This document shows, piece after piece, positions 10,900 to 24,520 of a stretch of DNA of 64,000 nt. Origin of the DNA: Saposhnikovia divaricata (Eukaryota; Streptophyta; Magnoliopsida; Apiales; Apiaceae); contig CM071595.1 in NCBI GenBank assembly GCA_036435485.1, forward strand, positions 9,972,001-10,036,000, written 5' to 3'. The notes under the pieces were generated by a model. That model worked only from the letters and a program-made list of their open reading frames with translations, was not told the origin of the DNA and searched no databases. The translations under genes and the position numbers were made by a program. Numbering within the stretch: the stretch's first letter is position 1; each line of letters begins with the position of its first letter.

Positions 10900-13800
10900 T
10901 CAGTTCAATAGGGACATTCCCCCATCGAATACTCGATCTGGAAAAGAACATGACGCCTTAGCTACGCAATGAGCCGCCATATTAGCAGACCGTCTAATAA
11001 ATAACGACACTTTGTTTAAATAAGATAACTTGCTTCTACACTCCTCCACTATCATCCCAAACGGCGAGCTCATCGGGATCATACTTCGAATAGCTTGAAC
11101 TGCTACAAGACAGTCCGATTCTAACACCACCACTGGCCACTGTTTCTCCTCTATCCAACTAACTGCTTCTCTGATTGCCATAACTTTAGCAAGCGCTGGA
11201 GACATATTTCCCTCTGTCAAAACTGATTTTGCTTGAATTAGTTCTCCTCTGCAGTCTCGAGCTATCACACCCACTCCAAAAGAATTCTGATCACTGAATG
11301 TGGCTGCAGCAACATTTACCTTCACTGATAACTCCTGTGGTGCTACCCAGCTAAAAGCTCCATCCTCTATGCATCCTGCTTGAGATAGAACCTGAAAATC
11401 ATGATTCTGGGTATTTCTCCATTGTGTAAGGTATTGTTTCGCTACATACAACACACCATTCGGTGAACTATTCTTGTTATTCCAAACTTTATCATCGATG
11501 CTTCCAAATTGCCCAGCAAACTATCGCCACCATAGCTCTTCTATCTTGACTGATTTGTTCAAACACCCCTCTTAGCCAACTAAAAAAATCTCCATCTGTA
11601 TCCTGCTGAATATCTGGAATAATTGTGAGCCACATCTGAGCAATCATAGGACAACAAACTAGAGCATGAATAATAGTTTCATCTTCCACATTGCAGATAG
11701 GACAGGTACGTAACACTGGAACCTGTTTCTGACTGAGCATAACAAGGGTCGGAAGATAATCCGTAGCAGCTCTCCATAAGACATTCAACACTTTAGCAGG
11801 AGCTTTAATTCTCCACAAAGTTCTCCCGAAACTCGAACGATCTCTCTCATTCCACAAACCCTTCTGTGCTTGAAGTAATCTATAGCCACTTTTCACCGAA
11901 TAACTCCCTGAACTTTCTTAACTCCAATAAACTTTATCTTCCACCAATCTGCTTTGAATTGTCGTAATAAAGATACATTGCTGATCACATTCATTGAATA
12001 GGTCCTTGACAACCTCATCATCCCAAACTTTATCATCAATCCGCATCAGAGAAGTGACTTTATTCTGATTAAAAGTCTGTGATTCAGAAGAAACATAAGG
12101 GTTCTCTTCATTATTCAACCACGGTTGCTTGCAGATATCAATTTTTCCCCTGTAGCAATCATCCACCTAGCCCCTTGTTTGATCAAACCTTGCGCCTCCC
12201 AAACACTTCTCCGCGCATAGCTAGGATTGTTTCCTAATTCTGCTGTTAAAAAGTCTCCATTAGCAAAATATTTGGCTTTAAAAAACTTGGCAACTAGACT
12301 TTCTGGATTTGTGATGAACCTCCATCCTTGTTTCCCCAACATTGCTAAGTTGAAATCTCGAAAATTATGAAACCCTAACCTACCATTTGATTTATGTCTG
12401 CTCATGCACATCCAACTCATCCAATGTATACTTGAGCTTCGATTTGAGTTCGAGTTCCACCAATACTTGGCCAACGTTCTCTCAATTTCTTTAGTAATCT
12501 CCAATGGCAACAGAAACACACTCATTGCAAAACTTGGAAGTGTTTGTGCCCCATTTTTTTTATCAAAACCTCCTTACCCCCCTTCGATATCCACCTCCCA
12601 TCCCAGCTGTTAACCCTCTTCGTTACTTTATCTCTCAAGTACCCCAGAAGAGCTGTTTTATTTCTCCCCAAAATACTAGGTAACCCCAAATACTTACTCC
12701 TCTCATCTGCTTCCACCATATTCAGAACTTCACAAGTTCTTTCTCTATTGTATCCAATGATATTAGTGCTGAAAAAGACTGAGGACTTAGCTGTATTAAC
12801 TCGTTGCCCAGTTGCTTTCTCAAAACTTATCCAGCATAACTAATAACTTCGAAGCTTCATCCTCATTAGCTTTACAGTAAATGTAACAGTCATCTGCGAA
12901 AAGCATGTGAGTAATGACTGGTGTTTTCCTACAGATCTTCACTCCGTGCATCCACTTTTCCCTTTCATATTTATGCATGAAAGCAGACAAACCTTCTGCA
13001 CATAGGATAAATAAGTAAGGTGACAGTGGGTCACCTTGACGAATTCCCCTACTTGGAAAAATTAGACCCATCTCTCTACTCCCATGAATGATACTGTAAG
13101 AAACAGATGTGATGCATTGTAAAATCAAATGAATTCACCATTCAGCAAACCCTATTTTCCTCAATATCGCTTGCAAATAGCCCCACTCGATCCTGTCATA
13201 AGCCTCATACGCTATCATAATGTTGTCTGCGATTAGTCTACCAGGAACAAACGCACTTTGAGTCTCCGATACTATATCCTTCAGAAAATCTTTCATCCGA
13301 TTTGCCATGACCTTCGTTATTACTTTAACCAAGACGTTGCAAAGATATATAGGCCTTAAGTCCCCCATCTCTGTTGGACTCTTCTTTTTCGGAATCAGAA
13401 CAACATTCGTTTCATTTAAATTCTGAGGCATCAATCCATCTTTGAAAAAACTCCTTACCATTGCAGTCAGATCTTTCCCCACAATCAATGCTTCTGATAG
13501 AAGGCTGGTGTCATCCCATCTGGCCCCGGAGATTTATTCGGGTGCATTTGAAAAATAGACTATTTTACCTCTTGATCTCGAATTTTCCGTAACAAGTAAT
13601 CATTTTGCTCCCTGGTAATTGTTTGAGGTACACAATCAACCACTTCTGCCCAGTCTGACTGAGAGGAAGTAAACAAACTCCTGTAATAGTCTGTTATGAC
13701 CTCTTGTAACCCATCATCCCAATCTCTCCAATCTCCTTCAGAGTTCTTCAACTTATGAATATGGTTCGTACGTCTTCTCGTGGTAGCTGAGGCATGGAAG

Positions 13801-14865
13801 AAATGACTATTTTTATCTCCTGCTTGAAGCCATAGTTGCTTCGAACGCTGTGGCCAAAATATCTCCCTTTGCTCCAACAACATATGCAATCTATGCTTTG
13901 CTTCTTCATACTTCTGAACATCTTGAGGATCTCTACTACTTCGGAACCTTTTTAAATCTGCTTTACACATTTTAATGTTGCCACTAAAATTATTTGTAAC
14001 CTCTTTTCCCCGCAGCCCAAGTTTTTCACTACAACGTTTAAGCTTTTGTTGAAAATCCTCACTTCCACTTTCATTCCAGCTTTCATATACCAATTGGTAA
14101 CACATAGGATCAATCAACCAAGAATTTTCGAACCGCAATTTACCATATACTCTCCTCTCATTCAGTTTCTTCGGAATAAGAATTATTGGACTATGATCCG
14201 AAGTGGTACCTTTTAAATTATACAATCTTTCCATTGGAAAAAGACTTAACCACGCCTCTGTTGGCACTGCTCGATCCAACCTCACTTCAATCCAATCTGG
14301 TTTACCCCGACTTTTCTCCCATGTGAACTGATGTCCTATGATCTCCATGTCAATTAGCCCTGCATCAGATAACGCTTCGTTAAAACCTTCCACCAGCCAT
14401 CTCGGATAAGGGTCACCACCTTTTTTTATCTTTTTGAGCCACCACATTGCTGAAATCCCCTATCATACACCAAGGTAAATTCGAGTCTCGAGACAAGTTT
14501 CGAAGCAAATCCCAAGTCTTCCTTCGCTCACTCCTATTTGGTTCTCTATACAATCCTGTTAGCCTCCACACACCAAGCCCTTCCACCTTCGTTTCAGTGT
14601 CAATGTGATGATGAGAAAAGCTAAGAACTTTTGCTTGATCCTGCTCCTTCCACAACATTGCTAAGCCTCCACTTCTACCTCGAGGTTCCCCTACAAACAA
14701 CCCCTCAAAACCCAACTTACATCTAATAAACTCCATCTTATCTTTCCTACTAAGTGGTTCACATAAGAAAATAAAAACAGGTCTTTCCTGGCGCACCAAG
14801 TCTTCTAGGAACCGAACATTCCAAGGGAGACCCAACCCCTGGCAGTTCCAGCTGAGAGAACTCAT
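10900..14865 (-). pseudogene. LINE ORF2 (endonuclease, reverse transcriptase, RNase H), broken
   Basis: ORF2 opens MSSLSWNCQGLG (AP-endonuclease). An A-run slip near 14420 shifts frame before GDPYPRWLVEGF. The RT region keeps NVVLIPKKK, FVPGRLIADNI, RQGDPLSPYLF and the catalytic FADD. The segment between AYEA and YDRIEW is missing, and this normally carries the motif-A aspartate. A TAG lies just upstream of the SIFQMHPNKSPGPDG region. The zf-RVT domain reads WRIKAPAKVLNVLWRAA with C-x2-C-x3 spacing in CPICNVEDETIIHALVCC. The C-terminal RNase H has ESDCLVAVQAI, but alanine stands where VNVD is usual and AKVMAIREA where AEVMAIREA is usual. It is non-functional. Confidence 0.88.
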
Positions 14866-16090
14866 AATGCTAGGTGGGTCTCCATAACAGAGCCCGCCAA
14901 TATCTCATTATTTTGGTTCGTGTTTGAAATATTCTGTGTATCCAAAATTATCTGATCTGTTGGGTTTGGAATAACATGTGGCCCATTTGTTTTATTTTCT
15001 GTCCTACGTCTTTTTGGATCCAAAACAACAAGCCCATCACTGTCATCCCCTTCTTTCTCACTTTCCCGCTCCTCATTCAAATTTGATTTAGTTTCCATAT
15101 AATTTGCACCCATACCAGCTTTATCACTATCTCCTCCTACAATTATGCTCCCCTTTTCCCTCCTATCATGATCAGCGCTTATCCTCCCTATCCCTGAATT
15201 ATTGGGATTATGGTTTCCTTCCGCGATAATTATGCTACCAGACTTGTTCCCTTCGTTTCTGCTCACCGTCGCCGGAATTTCACCCTGGAATGAACCACTG
15301 TTTATCAGCCACTTAGCCCCAATCATATGATTACGACGTTTTGGTTCTGCTCTCATCCACACACCGTAAGGCTTCTCAATCTTCTCTAATGGCTTATCAA
15401 AAATCCTCTCACAGAATTTCTCACTATGACCGATCAAGCCGCATATGAAACAAAATGTTGGTACACTTCATACTTAAAGTTTACCCAGCACCATTGAGAC
15501 TCTGATCTTTTCAACTTCATTCGTCGTTTTAATGGTTTATCTATAGAGATTGACACCTTGACCCTAAAATATTCTCTCCATACTCCCATAAAATTATTTG
15601 AATCTGCTTCAACAAATTTTTCCAATGTAGTTTCCCACATCTGTTACAACCCTTTGCGACATGAAACCTGGATCCATCCCATGTAATTGAACCCATAAAT
15701 CCAGCTTATTTATCACCACTGCTCTTGGATTATCCCCTAGCTGCAATCTTTCAAACAACAGTTGAAATCTACCAAACGTCCACGGGTTACCTTCAATTAC
15801 CCGTTTAATGTCAACCTCATGATAAAACTGGAAAATATAGCGATTGGGCTCGATCTCCTTCACATACAGTCCTCTTCCTGGTCTCCATAAAGATGCCATT
15901 TTATACTGCATCGCTTAAAAATCAATGGGGGACTCCGTTAAAAACCGGCCAACCAAACACCATTGTGTGCCAATTTCCGATAAACTCTCCGTTTCCTCCT
16001 CATATGATAACCCCCCTCCTCTTCATCTTCAATCTGAATCCGTGCAAAACTTTCTTCCATTTCTTGCTCTGGACTTTTCCTTGACGACAT
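14862..16090 (-). pseudogene. LINE ORF1 (RNA-binding protein with CCHC zinc knuckle), broken
   Basis: The start is the ATG at 16090 (MSSRKSPEQEMEES). The body holds a DUF4283-type region (PGRGLYVKEIEPNRYIFQFYHEVDIKRV...GNPWTFGRFQLL), typical of plant L1 ORF1, and then CFICGLIGHSEKFC, a CCHC knuckle. A basic and acidic linker follows, ending METHLAL. Frame is lost at least three times: in the N-terminal part, after GNYIGK (an extra base gives IC-stop) and just before the knuckle. There is also an in-frame TAA before AMQYKMASL. The final TGA overlaps the ORF2 ATG as ATGA. In the family this protein binds element RNA; here it cannot be made. Confidence 0.85.
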
Positions 16091-16129
16091 AATATAACAG
16101 TACCCGAAATAGAAATAGCTTAATAGAAA

Positions 16130-17040
16130 TTGAAAGAATCAACCTTTTGAAATACTAAACAACCATGTCAGATGACGAGACTTTTTTAGCAATACAAGAT
16201 AACTATTGTTTCAAAAAAAAAGTTCAAGATAACTATTAATTAAATTATGGCATTTGTTTCAAAAATTAGATTAAATTTTTCTTTACAAAAAAACAGAGAT
16301 AAGGGCAACGTTCAAAGTTGTGAAAGAAGCCAAAAAACAGAGATTGTTCTTTCAGGATAATCGAAAAATTTTAAATCAACTATAACTAAATTCCACCACC
16401 ATCCTAAGAATATGCAGGCAGCACTAAACCTAAAGTTGATATTTGTAAACACATTGTAAAAGTGATAAAGGTTCAAGCATCACATAATTATTTATTTTTC
16501 ACTAATCCTCATGTTTATCAAACTATAAACTGATCAAAGGAGAGAAAAGTTGTTCACAAGTAATCTTGAATGTTGATGACAAAAGTGCAACATTACAAGA
16601 AATTTAACTTTTACCTACTATAATAAATTTCCTACCAATATATATTCGTAGATAAAAAACCTTTTTTACTTACCAACTACTCTTTGTCAAAATTAATTGT
16701 AGGTAATGTACAAGTATTTCATTCCTGGAATTCAAGACCACTAATAACCATAGTCAAAAGAGTTTTACTTACCCGTACATGAGAGAGAATTGTTTAGCAA
16801 TTGCCCACTACAGTTTTTTTTTCTTTCTTTTCGATTTTGTTGTTTTTTTATCCGAATAGATAGTTGGACAATTGTTGATGTGTCAAGTAGATTCCCATGA
16901 TTTGGCCTAAAAAAAAGTAGATTCCCATGATGAAATTGCATACTATCACGTCGTAATCCAAATTAGTATGTCTTCCTTTTTCTATTCTGCAAAAATCTAG
17001 TTAAGTGTAACATTTTTTTTAAAGTATTACTTACGTCACA
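16130..17040. other. AT-rich intergenic DNA, possible CACTA-type end near 16590
   Basis: ATTACAAGAAATTTAACTTT at about 16592-16612 resembles the CACTACAAGAAA terminus of plant CACTA elements, with one changed base in CACTA. It is followed by a CTACTATAA...CCTACCAAT subterminal run. No opposing end is seen. No gene is visible. Confidence 0.35.
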
Positions 17041-18604
17041 TCTATACTATTATATAAAAGCCAAAACATTAAAAGTTTGGTCGGTCGATCGGTATGATAC
17101 CTGTTGATTTTATTTATTTACCCTTACTTAATTATAGATAAAATCCATATTTGAAAAGGCAATAGCTTGAAAAAGAAGTAAAAAAGCCAAGTTTTGAAAG
17201 AATATATTTTAGTTAGAAAGGATAATAGTCGAAAAAGAAGTAAAAAAAAAAAGAAGATAAGTTTGAAAATGAGATATTTTAGTTTAAAATTATAGAAAAT
17301 ATATTACCTTTTAGCTGAAAAAGGTAATCAGTTAGTTATTAATAATTATAATATTATTAGTTTATTTCATTAAATAGAACGATCCATGTTATTTTTGGAA
17401 AGAAGAGATTTTAGTTGGAAAATGTACAAAAGGTAATAACTGAAAAAGGTAATTGGTTACTTATTAAGAAATATAAAATAAGTAAAGAATAACTAAGTAA
17501 GGGTAGCTCAAAAAGAAGTAAAAAAATCAAGTTTTAAAATGATATATTTTAGTTATAAAATATAGAAAAGATATTATCTTTTAGCTGAAAAAAAGTAATC
17601 AGATAGTTATTAGTAATTATAATATTATTAATTTATATATTTTATTTAACTAATATTTCTCCTTTTTTAAAAATACTATGAGCAATTTTGTTTAATATAA
17701 TTACTATTAATTAATCGTTCAATTACCTTTTTCAAATAAAATATGTTACCTTTTTTCTTTTTTCTAACTAAAATCTCTCTTTTCAGCTAAAATGTATCAT
17801 ATTTTCTATATTTTTTTTTAATTAAATCCCTTTTTTTCTAGAAATATCACAGGCAACATTAATTTCTCCTTTTTTAAAAAATACTGTGAACAATTTTATT
17901 TAGTAAAATAACGTAATTAAATTATAATTACTATAAACTAATCAATTACCTTTTTCACCTAAAACATGCACATGATATTTTATCTAACTAAAATTTCTCC
18001 TTTTTTAAAAATACTACAAGCAATTTTGTTTAATATAATTACTATTAATTAATCGTTCAATTACCCTTTTCAACCAAAATATGTTACCTTTTTTCTTTTC
18101 TCTAACTAAAATATCTCTTCTCAGCTAAAACGTATCATCTTTTCTATATTTTGTAACTAAAATCCCTCTTTTTCTAGAAATATTACGGGTAAAATTAATT
18201 TCTCCTTTTCCAAAAAAAATTATGAGCAATTTTATTTAGTAAAGTAACATAATTATATTATAATCACTATAAACTAATCAATTAGCTTTTGCACCTAAAA
18301 CATGTCACCTTTTTAATTTTCACGTTACTTTTTCTGTTTTTTGTAAATAAAATATCTCCTTTTCCAATTATATCACGGGCGGTTCTATTTAATAAAATAA
18401 AATAATAAAATTATAATACTAATAATTAATCGATTACTTTTTTCAGCTGAAACGTATAATCTTTTATATCTTTTTTAATCCCTCTTTTTCTAGACATATC
18501 ATGCGCAACATTAGTTTCAGAGCAATTTTATTTAGTAAAATAACATAATTAAATTATAATTACTATAAATTAATTAATTACCTTTTTCCCCTAAAACATG
18601 TTAA
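17041..18604 (+). mobile_element. 5' part of a non-autonomous Helitron (family 1)
   Basis: It starts A|TCTATACTATTATATAAAAG at 17041, then AACATTAAAAGTTTGGTCGG, the same terminus as the reverse-oriented copies at 21640 and 1382. The body consists of diverged AT-rich repeats of about 300 bp containing CTAACTAAAAT.TCTC and TCAATTACCTTTTTCA. It stops at 18604, where another Helitron begins, and its own 3' end is absent. Confidence 0.7.
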
Positions 18605-18690
18605 TCAATATATATATATATATATAAAGGAGGATAGCGGGAGTTTAGGTGGCGCTCTAATATCGTCTCAATCGATTTTTCTAATTTTCT

Positions 18691-18780
18691 AGAATTTTAA
18701 ACACTAATAAATATAAAAATATCAATTAGCATATTAGAATTTTAAACACTAATAAATATAAAAATATCAATTAGCATATT
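18691..18780. repeat. Perfect tandem duplication of 45 bp
   Basis: The segment starting AGAATTTTAAACACTAATAA occurs twice back to back (18691 and 18736), with no differences seen. It is in the 5' part of the outer Helitron. Confidence 0.9.
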
Positions 18781-18879
18781 AGAAGTAGAATTGGAGTTCG
18801 AATTTATAAAGGAGAAGAGTTTGAATTTATAGGGAAGACATGTGATTAGAAGTTCTATTAGAACTATAATAAGTATTTA

Positions 18880-21640
18880 CTAGCTTAAAACCCGTGCGAT
18901 GCACGGATTATTTTTAATATTATATGATTTTTTTCATTAATTTAAATTAAATTTTTTAAAACATGAATTTTGGTGGCTTAAATTTTTATATGAGATGATT
19001 TGATAATAATTATATAAATGTTATCCGTGATCTTTCTAGAAAAAGGAGGGATTTTAGTTAGAAAATATTGAAAATATTATAGTTTTAGTTGAAAAAGGTA
19101 ATCGGTTAATTATTAGAAATTACAAAATTATTATTTTATTTTATTAATTAGACTGTCCTTGATATGATTAGAAAAAGACTGGATTAAGTTAGAGAAAATT
19201 AAAAATGTAACATGTTATAGGTGCAAAAGGTAATTGATTAGTTTATAGTAATTATAACTTAATTAATTACGTTATTTTACTAAATTCAATTGCTAGTAAT
19301 GTTTTAGAATAAGATAAATTAATATTGTCCGTGATATTTCTATTAAAAGAGGAATTTAGTTAAAAAATATAGAAAAAATGATACGTTTTAGCTGAAAAAG
19401 GTAATCGGTTAATTATTAATATTATAAAATTATTAGTTTATTGTATTAAATAGAACCGCCCGTGATATAATTGGAAAAAGAGATATTTTAGTTAGAAAAA
19501 ATAGAAAGATAGCGTGAAAATTAAAAAGATGAAATAAATTATGTGAAAAAGGTAATTGATTAGTTTATAGTATTTATAATTTAATTATGTTATTTTACTA
19601 AATAAAATTGGTCATAGTTTTTAAAAAATGAGAAATTATGTTGCCCGTGATATTTATAGAAAAAAAGGAAATTTAATTAGGAGAATAGAAAAAATGATAC
19701 ATTTTAGCTAAAAAGGTAATCGGTTAATTATTAGTATTATAATATTTTTATTAAATAGAAACGTCTGTGATATTATTGAGAAAATAGAGGTTTTATTAAG
19801 AGAAAAGAAAAAAGGTAACGTGTTTCGGCTGAAAAAGATAACCATCAATGATATAATTGAAAAAAAAAAGATATTTTAGTTAGATAAAATAGAAAAGGTA
19901 ATGTGTTTTGCCTGAAAAAGGTAATTGATTAGTTAATAGTAATTATAATATAATTATGTTATTTTATTAAACAAAATTGCTTGTAGTGTTTTTAAAAATG
20001 AGAACTTTTAGTTAGATAAAATATAAAAGATATTGTATTTTAACTGACAAAGGAAATTATTTAGTTATTGAAAAATTGAGAACGTAATATGTTTAACCTG
20101 AAAAAGAAAATTGATTAATAAAGGAGAAATTTTAGTTAGATAAAATATAAAAGATATGTATTTTACCTGAAAAATAAAATTATTTAGTTATTGAAAAATA
20201 GAAAAGATAATATGTTTAACCTGAAAAAGGAAATCGATTAGTTAGTAGGATGGATTTTATCTATAATTGAATAAGGGTAAATAAGTTGATTATGTTATTT
20301 TGCTAAATAAAATAGGTCATAGTTTTTAAAAAATGAGAAATTAATGTTACCCGTTTTATTTCTAGGAAAAAGGGAATTTAATTAGAAAGAATAGAAAAGA
20401 CAATACATTTTAGCTAAAAAGGTAATCGGTTAATTATTAGTATTATAATATTATTATTTTATTTTTATTAAATAGAAACACCCGTGATAATATTGAAAAA
20501 AGAGAGGTTTTAGTAAGAGAAAAGAAAAAAGATAACGTGTTTTGGTTGAAAAGGGTAACCATCTGTGATATAATTGGAAAAAGAAAGATTTTAGTTAGAG
20601 AAAAGATAACGTATTTTGGCTGAAAAAGTTAATTGATCAGTTAATAGTAATTATAATATAATTATGTTATTTTATTAAACAAAATTGTTAGTAGTGTTTT
20701 TAAAAAAGAAGGAATTTTAGTTAGATAAATTGTAAAAGATATTGTATTTTACCTGAAAAAGGAAATTATTTAGTTATTGAAAAAAAAAGGTAATATGTTT
20801 AACCTGAAAAGGGAAATTTATTAATAAAGGAGAAATTTTAGTTTGATAAAATATAAAAATATTGTATTTTACCTGGAAAAGGAAATTATTTAGTTATTGA
20901 AAAACAGAAAAGATAATAAGTTTAACCTGAAAAAGGAAATTGAAAGACAATACATTTTAGCTAAAAAGGTAATCGGTTAATTATTAGTATTATAATATTA
21001 ATATTTTATTTTTATTAAATAGAAATGCTCGTGATAATATTAAAAAATGAGAGGTTTTAGTATGAGAAAAGAAAAAAGGTAACGTGTTTTGGCTGAAATG
21101 AGTAACCATCCATGATATAATTTGAAAAAGAGATATTTTAGTTAGAGAAAAGAGAAAAGGTAACGTGTTTTGGTTGAAAAAGGTAATTGATCAGTTAATA
21201 GTAATTATAATATAATTATGTTATTTTATTAAGCAAAATTGTTAGTAGTGTTTTTAAAAAAGAAGGAATTTTAGTTAGATAAATTGTAAAAGATATTGTA
21301 TTTTACCTGAAAAAGGAAATTATTTAGTTATTAAAAAATAAAAAAAGTAATATGTTTACCTTGAAAAGGGAGATTTATTAATAAAGGAGAAATTTTAGTT
21401 AGATAAAATATAAAAATATTGTATTTTACCTGAAAAAAGAAATTATTTAGCTATTGAAAAATAGAAAAGATAATAAGTTTAACCTGAAAAAGGAAATTGA
21501 TTAGTTAGTAGGATGGATTTTATCTATAATTGAGTAAGGGTAAATAAGTAAAATAACCAAGTACCGTACCGACCAACCGACCGACCGACCAACCAACCAA
21601 CCAAACTTTTAATGTTTCAGCTTTTATATAATAGTATAGA
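18880..21640 (-). mobile_element. Complete non-autonomous Helitron (family 1), 2761 bp
   Basis: The minus strand reads A|TCTATACTATTATATAAAAG from 21640. It ends with the perfect hairpin CCGTGC-ATC-GCACGG (18906-18892), GTTTTAAG and CTAG (18883-18880), followed by T. Flanks join to AAGTATTTA|TAAGGCATA. A related stretch at about 22661-22677 shows that sequence uninterrupted, so insertion between A and T is directly visible. The interior is made of repeats of about 545 bp containing GGTAATCGGTTAATTATTAG and GTGATAATATTGAAAA. No ORF is present. Confidence 0.88.
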
Positions 21641-21756
21641 TAAGGCATACGATTAAAAGTTCTATTGGAAGTAGAATAGAAGTTCGAATTTATAGAGAAT
21701 AAGAGTTCGAATTTATAGAAAAAATATAAATAAAACATATAAATAAAAGTTCTATT

Positions 21757-21990
21757 AGAAGTAAATAATATTATTAAAAATATTATATAAAATATTATTA
21801 AAATAATATTAATTAAATAATATTATTAAAAATATATTCAATAATATTATTAAATAATATTATTAAAATAATATTATTAAAAATAATTGATATTTTATTT
21901 ATATTATTTAATATTATTAAATAATAATATTAAAATATTATTAAAAATATTATTAAAAATATAAATAATATTTTTATTTATATGTATTTT
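21757..21990. repeat. Low-complexity AT tract (AATATTATTAAAA)n
   Basis: Irregular repeats of ATAATATTATTAAAA fill this part of the outer Helitron. Confidence 0.8.
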
Positions 21991-22059
21991 CGAATTTATA
22001 GAAAAAACATATAAATAAAAGTTCTATTAGAAGTAGAATAAGTGTTTGAATATATAGAG

Positions 22060-24520
22060 CAGACATATAATTAAATATTTTATAAAAAGTACGATCTTCT
22101 TAAATTATACTTTTTTATATAAGTTAATTACACTTCTATTAGAAAAATTTATTCATAAATTCAATACTATTATTATAAAAAAGTCATCTTATTTAAAAAG
22201 AAAAGAATTGATGTGTTAACATAATAAAATAACATTTTTATGTAGGAATCTTAAATAAATATAGAAGTATCTATAATATAAAGAGAAAATAAGATGTGCT
22301 TTCATTTTCTAAATCTCCATAAATTTTAGAAAGTCTAGAGAAAGTATAAATTGGAATTCACTCTATTTTTAGGTTTTGATTTTAAGGAAAAATGTTGTTG
22401 TGTAAGATATGTATCATCAATAATATGTAACGAAGTTGGAATTTCGATCCCAAATGAGAGCGGCTCGAAACGTGTTTAATGGGAAAACGGTTCACTATAA
22501 AAGATTGTATTAGCTATTAAAATAACACATTGATGTTATAAATTTTATTCTATTTTATTTAATATATTAGAAGTAGAATAGGTGTTTGAATTTATAGAGA
22601 AGAAGAGTTCGAATTTATAGGGAAGACATATGATTAGAAGTTCTATTGAAAGTAGAATAAGTATTTATAAGGCATAATGGAAGTAGAATAGGAGTTCAAA
22701 TTTATAAAGAATAAGAGTTTAAATTTATAGAAAAAACATATAAATAAAAGTTTTATTAGAAGTATAATAGGTGTTTGAATATATAAAGATACATATAATT
22801 AAATATTTCATAGAAAGTACGATCTTCTGAAATTATACTTTTTTATATAAGTTAATTATACTTCTATTAGGAAAATTTATTCATAAATCCAATACAAGTG
22901 TCATAAAAAAAGTCACCGTATTTAAAAAAAAGGAATTGATGTGTTAACATAATAAAAGAACATTCTCATGCAGGAATCCTAAATAAATATAGGAGTATCT
23001 ATAATATAAAGAGAAAATAAGATGTGTTTTCATTTTCTGAATCTCCATAAATTTTAGAAAGTCTAAAGAAAGCATAAATTGGAATTCACTTTATTTTTAG
23101 GTTTTGATTTTTAGAAAAAAAGTTGTTGCGTAAGATAAGTATCATCAATAATATGTAATGAAGTTGGAATTTTGATCCCAAACGAAAGTAGCTCGAAACG
23201 CGTTTAACGGAAGGCGGCTCACTATAAAAGATTGTATTAGCTGATAAAATATTATATTGATGTTATAAATTTTATTTTATGTTTAGGACTTGATTTTTAT
23301 GGATAAATATTATCATACAAGTGATATATGTAAAAGTTAGGTTTTTGGTTTTAACGAGATAGTGGATCAATAGTAATAACCGTGTTTAACGATAAAGCAG
23401 TTCATTATTGAAGACCGTATAAAAGATGTTTGAATAAAATAAATACAAGAGTATCTATAATATAAAGAGAAAATAAGATGTGTTTTCATTTTTTATAACT
23501 CCATAAATTTTAGAAAGTCTAGAGAAAGTATAAATTGGAATTCACTCTAGGTTTTGATTTTAAGGAAAAAAGTTGTTGTGTAGGATAAATATCATCAATA
23601 ATATGTAATGAAGTTGGAATTTTGATCCAAACGAGAGCAGCTCGAAACGTGTTTAACGGGAAAACGACTCACTATAAACGATTGTATTAGCTATTAAAAT
23701 ATAATATTGATGTTATAAATTTTATTTTATTTTTAGGATTTGATTTTTATGGATAAACATTATCATACAAGTGATATATGTAAAAGTTAGGTTTTTGGTT
23801 TTAACGAGAGAGCGGATCAATAGTAATAACTGTGTTTAACGAGAAATTGGTTTATTATAGAAGACCATATAAAAGATGCTTGAATATATAAAGAATACAT
23901 AAAATAAAATGTTTTATTGGAAGTAGAATATGAGGATCGTGGAGACGTCTTATACGATTTTTTAAAACTATATATCTTTTTTCCTAGAAATCCTTTATTT
24001 TAACTTTTTTATACAAGTTAATTATACTTGCATTAGAAAAATATATCCATAAATTTAATATTATTCTCGTAATGAAAAATCTTCGTATTTTGATTTTTTT
24101 TGATATATTAACATAACAGAAAGACATTCCCATGCGGAAGCTGTAAATAAATACATGAATATCTATAATATGCAGAAAAAATAAGATGTATTTTCATCTT
24201 TTAAAACTCCATAAATATTAGAAAGTTTAAAGAATATAAAATTGGGATTTACTCTCTTTATATAATGAAGTTAGAATTTCGGTTCCAAATAAGAGCGGCT
24301 TGAAAAGTATTTAATGAGAAGACAGCTCATTAGAAAAGATTGTATTAGCTATTAGAATTTGATACTTATGTCATAATTTTTTTTTATTTTTACGGTTCGA
24401 TTTTTTGGATAAAAATTATTATATAAGTCTTTATAATATAAATTATATGTTAAAGTTGGAATTTCGATTTTAATGAGAGAGCGGCTCAATCGAAAAAATC
24501 GTGTTTAACAAGAATTTTTT
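22060..24520. repeat. Four diverged direct repeats inside the outer Helitron
   Basis: A block with TCTATAATATAAAGAGAAAA, TCCATAAATTTTAGAAAGTC and TTGGAATT(C/T)ACTCT recurs near 22270, 22990, 23455 and 24165. A companion block with GTGATATATGTAAAAGTTAGG occurs near 23320 and 23775, with a weaker one near 24430. Spacing of about 470-720 bp suggests unequal tandem growth. Confidence 0.8.

Larger units (their letters stand above)
10839..16116 (-). mobile_element. L1-type LINE, structurally near full-length but inactivated
   Basis: On the minus strand the order is ORF1 (DUF4283-like domain and CCHC knuckle), then AP-endonuclease, reverse transcriptase, zf-RVT and an RNase H domain. A 12-base A tail follows at 10850-10839. 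A 13-bp target duplication brackets it: AGCTTAATCGAAA at 10826-10838 and AGCTTAATAGAAA at 16117-16129 (one mismatch). Only 26 bases precede the ORF1 ATG. Many frameshifts and stops break both ORFs. Confidence 0.92.

Noticed and set aside
17041..21640. A single 4.6-kb DNA transposon with long terminal inverted repeats
   Set aside because: The ends are indeed inverted copies, but the right part has its own complete Helitron 3' hairpin and CTAG at 18880 plus an empty site; the symmetry is two opposed copies of one family.
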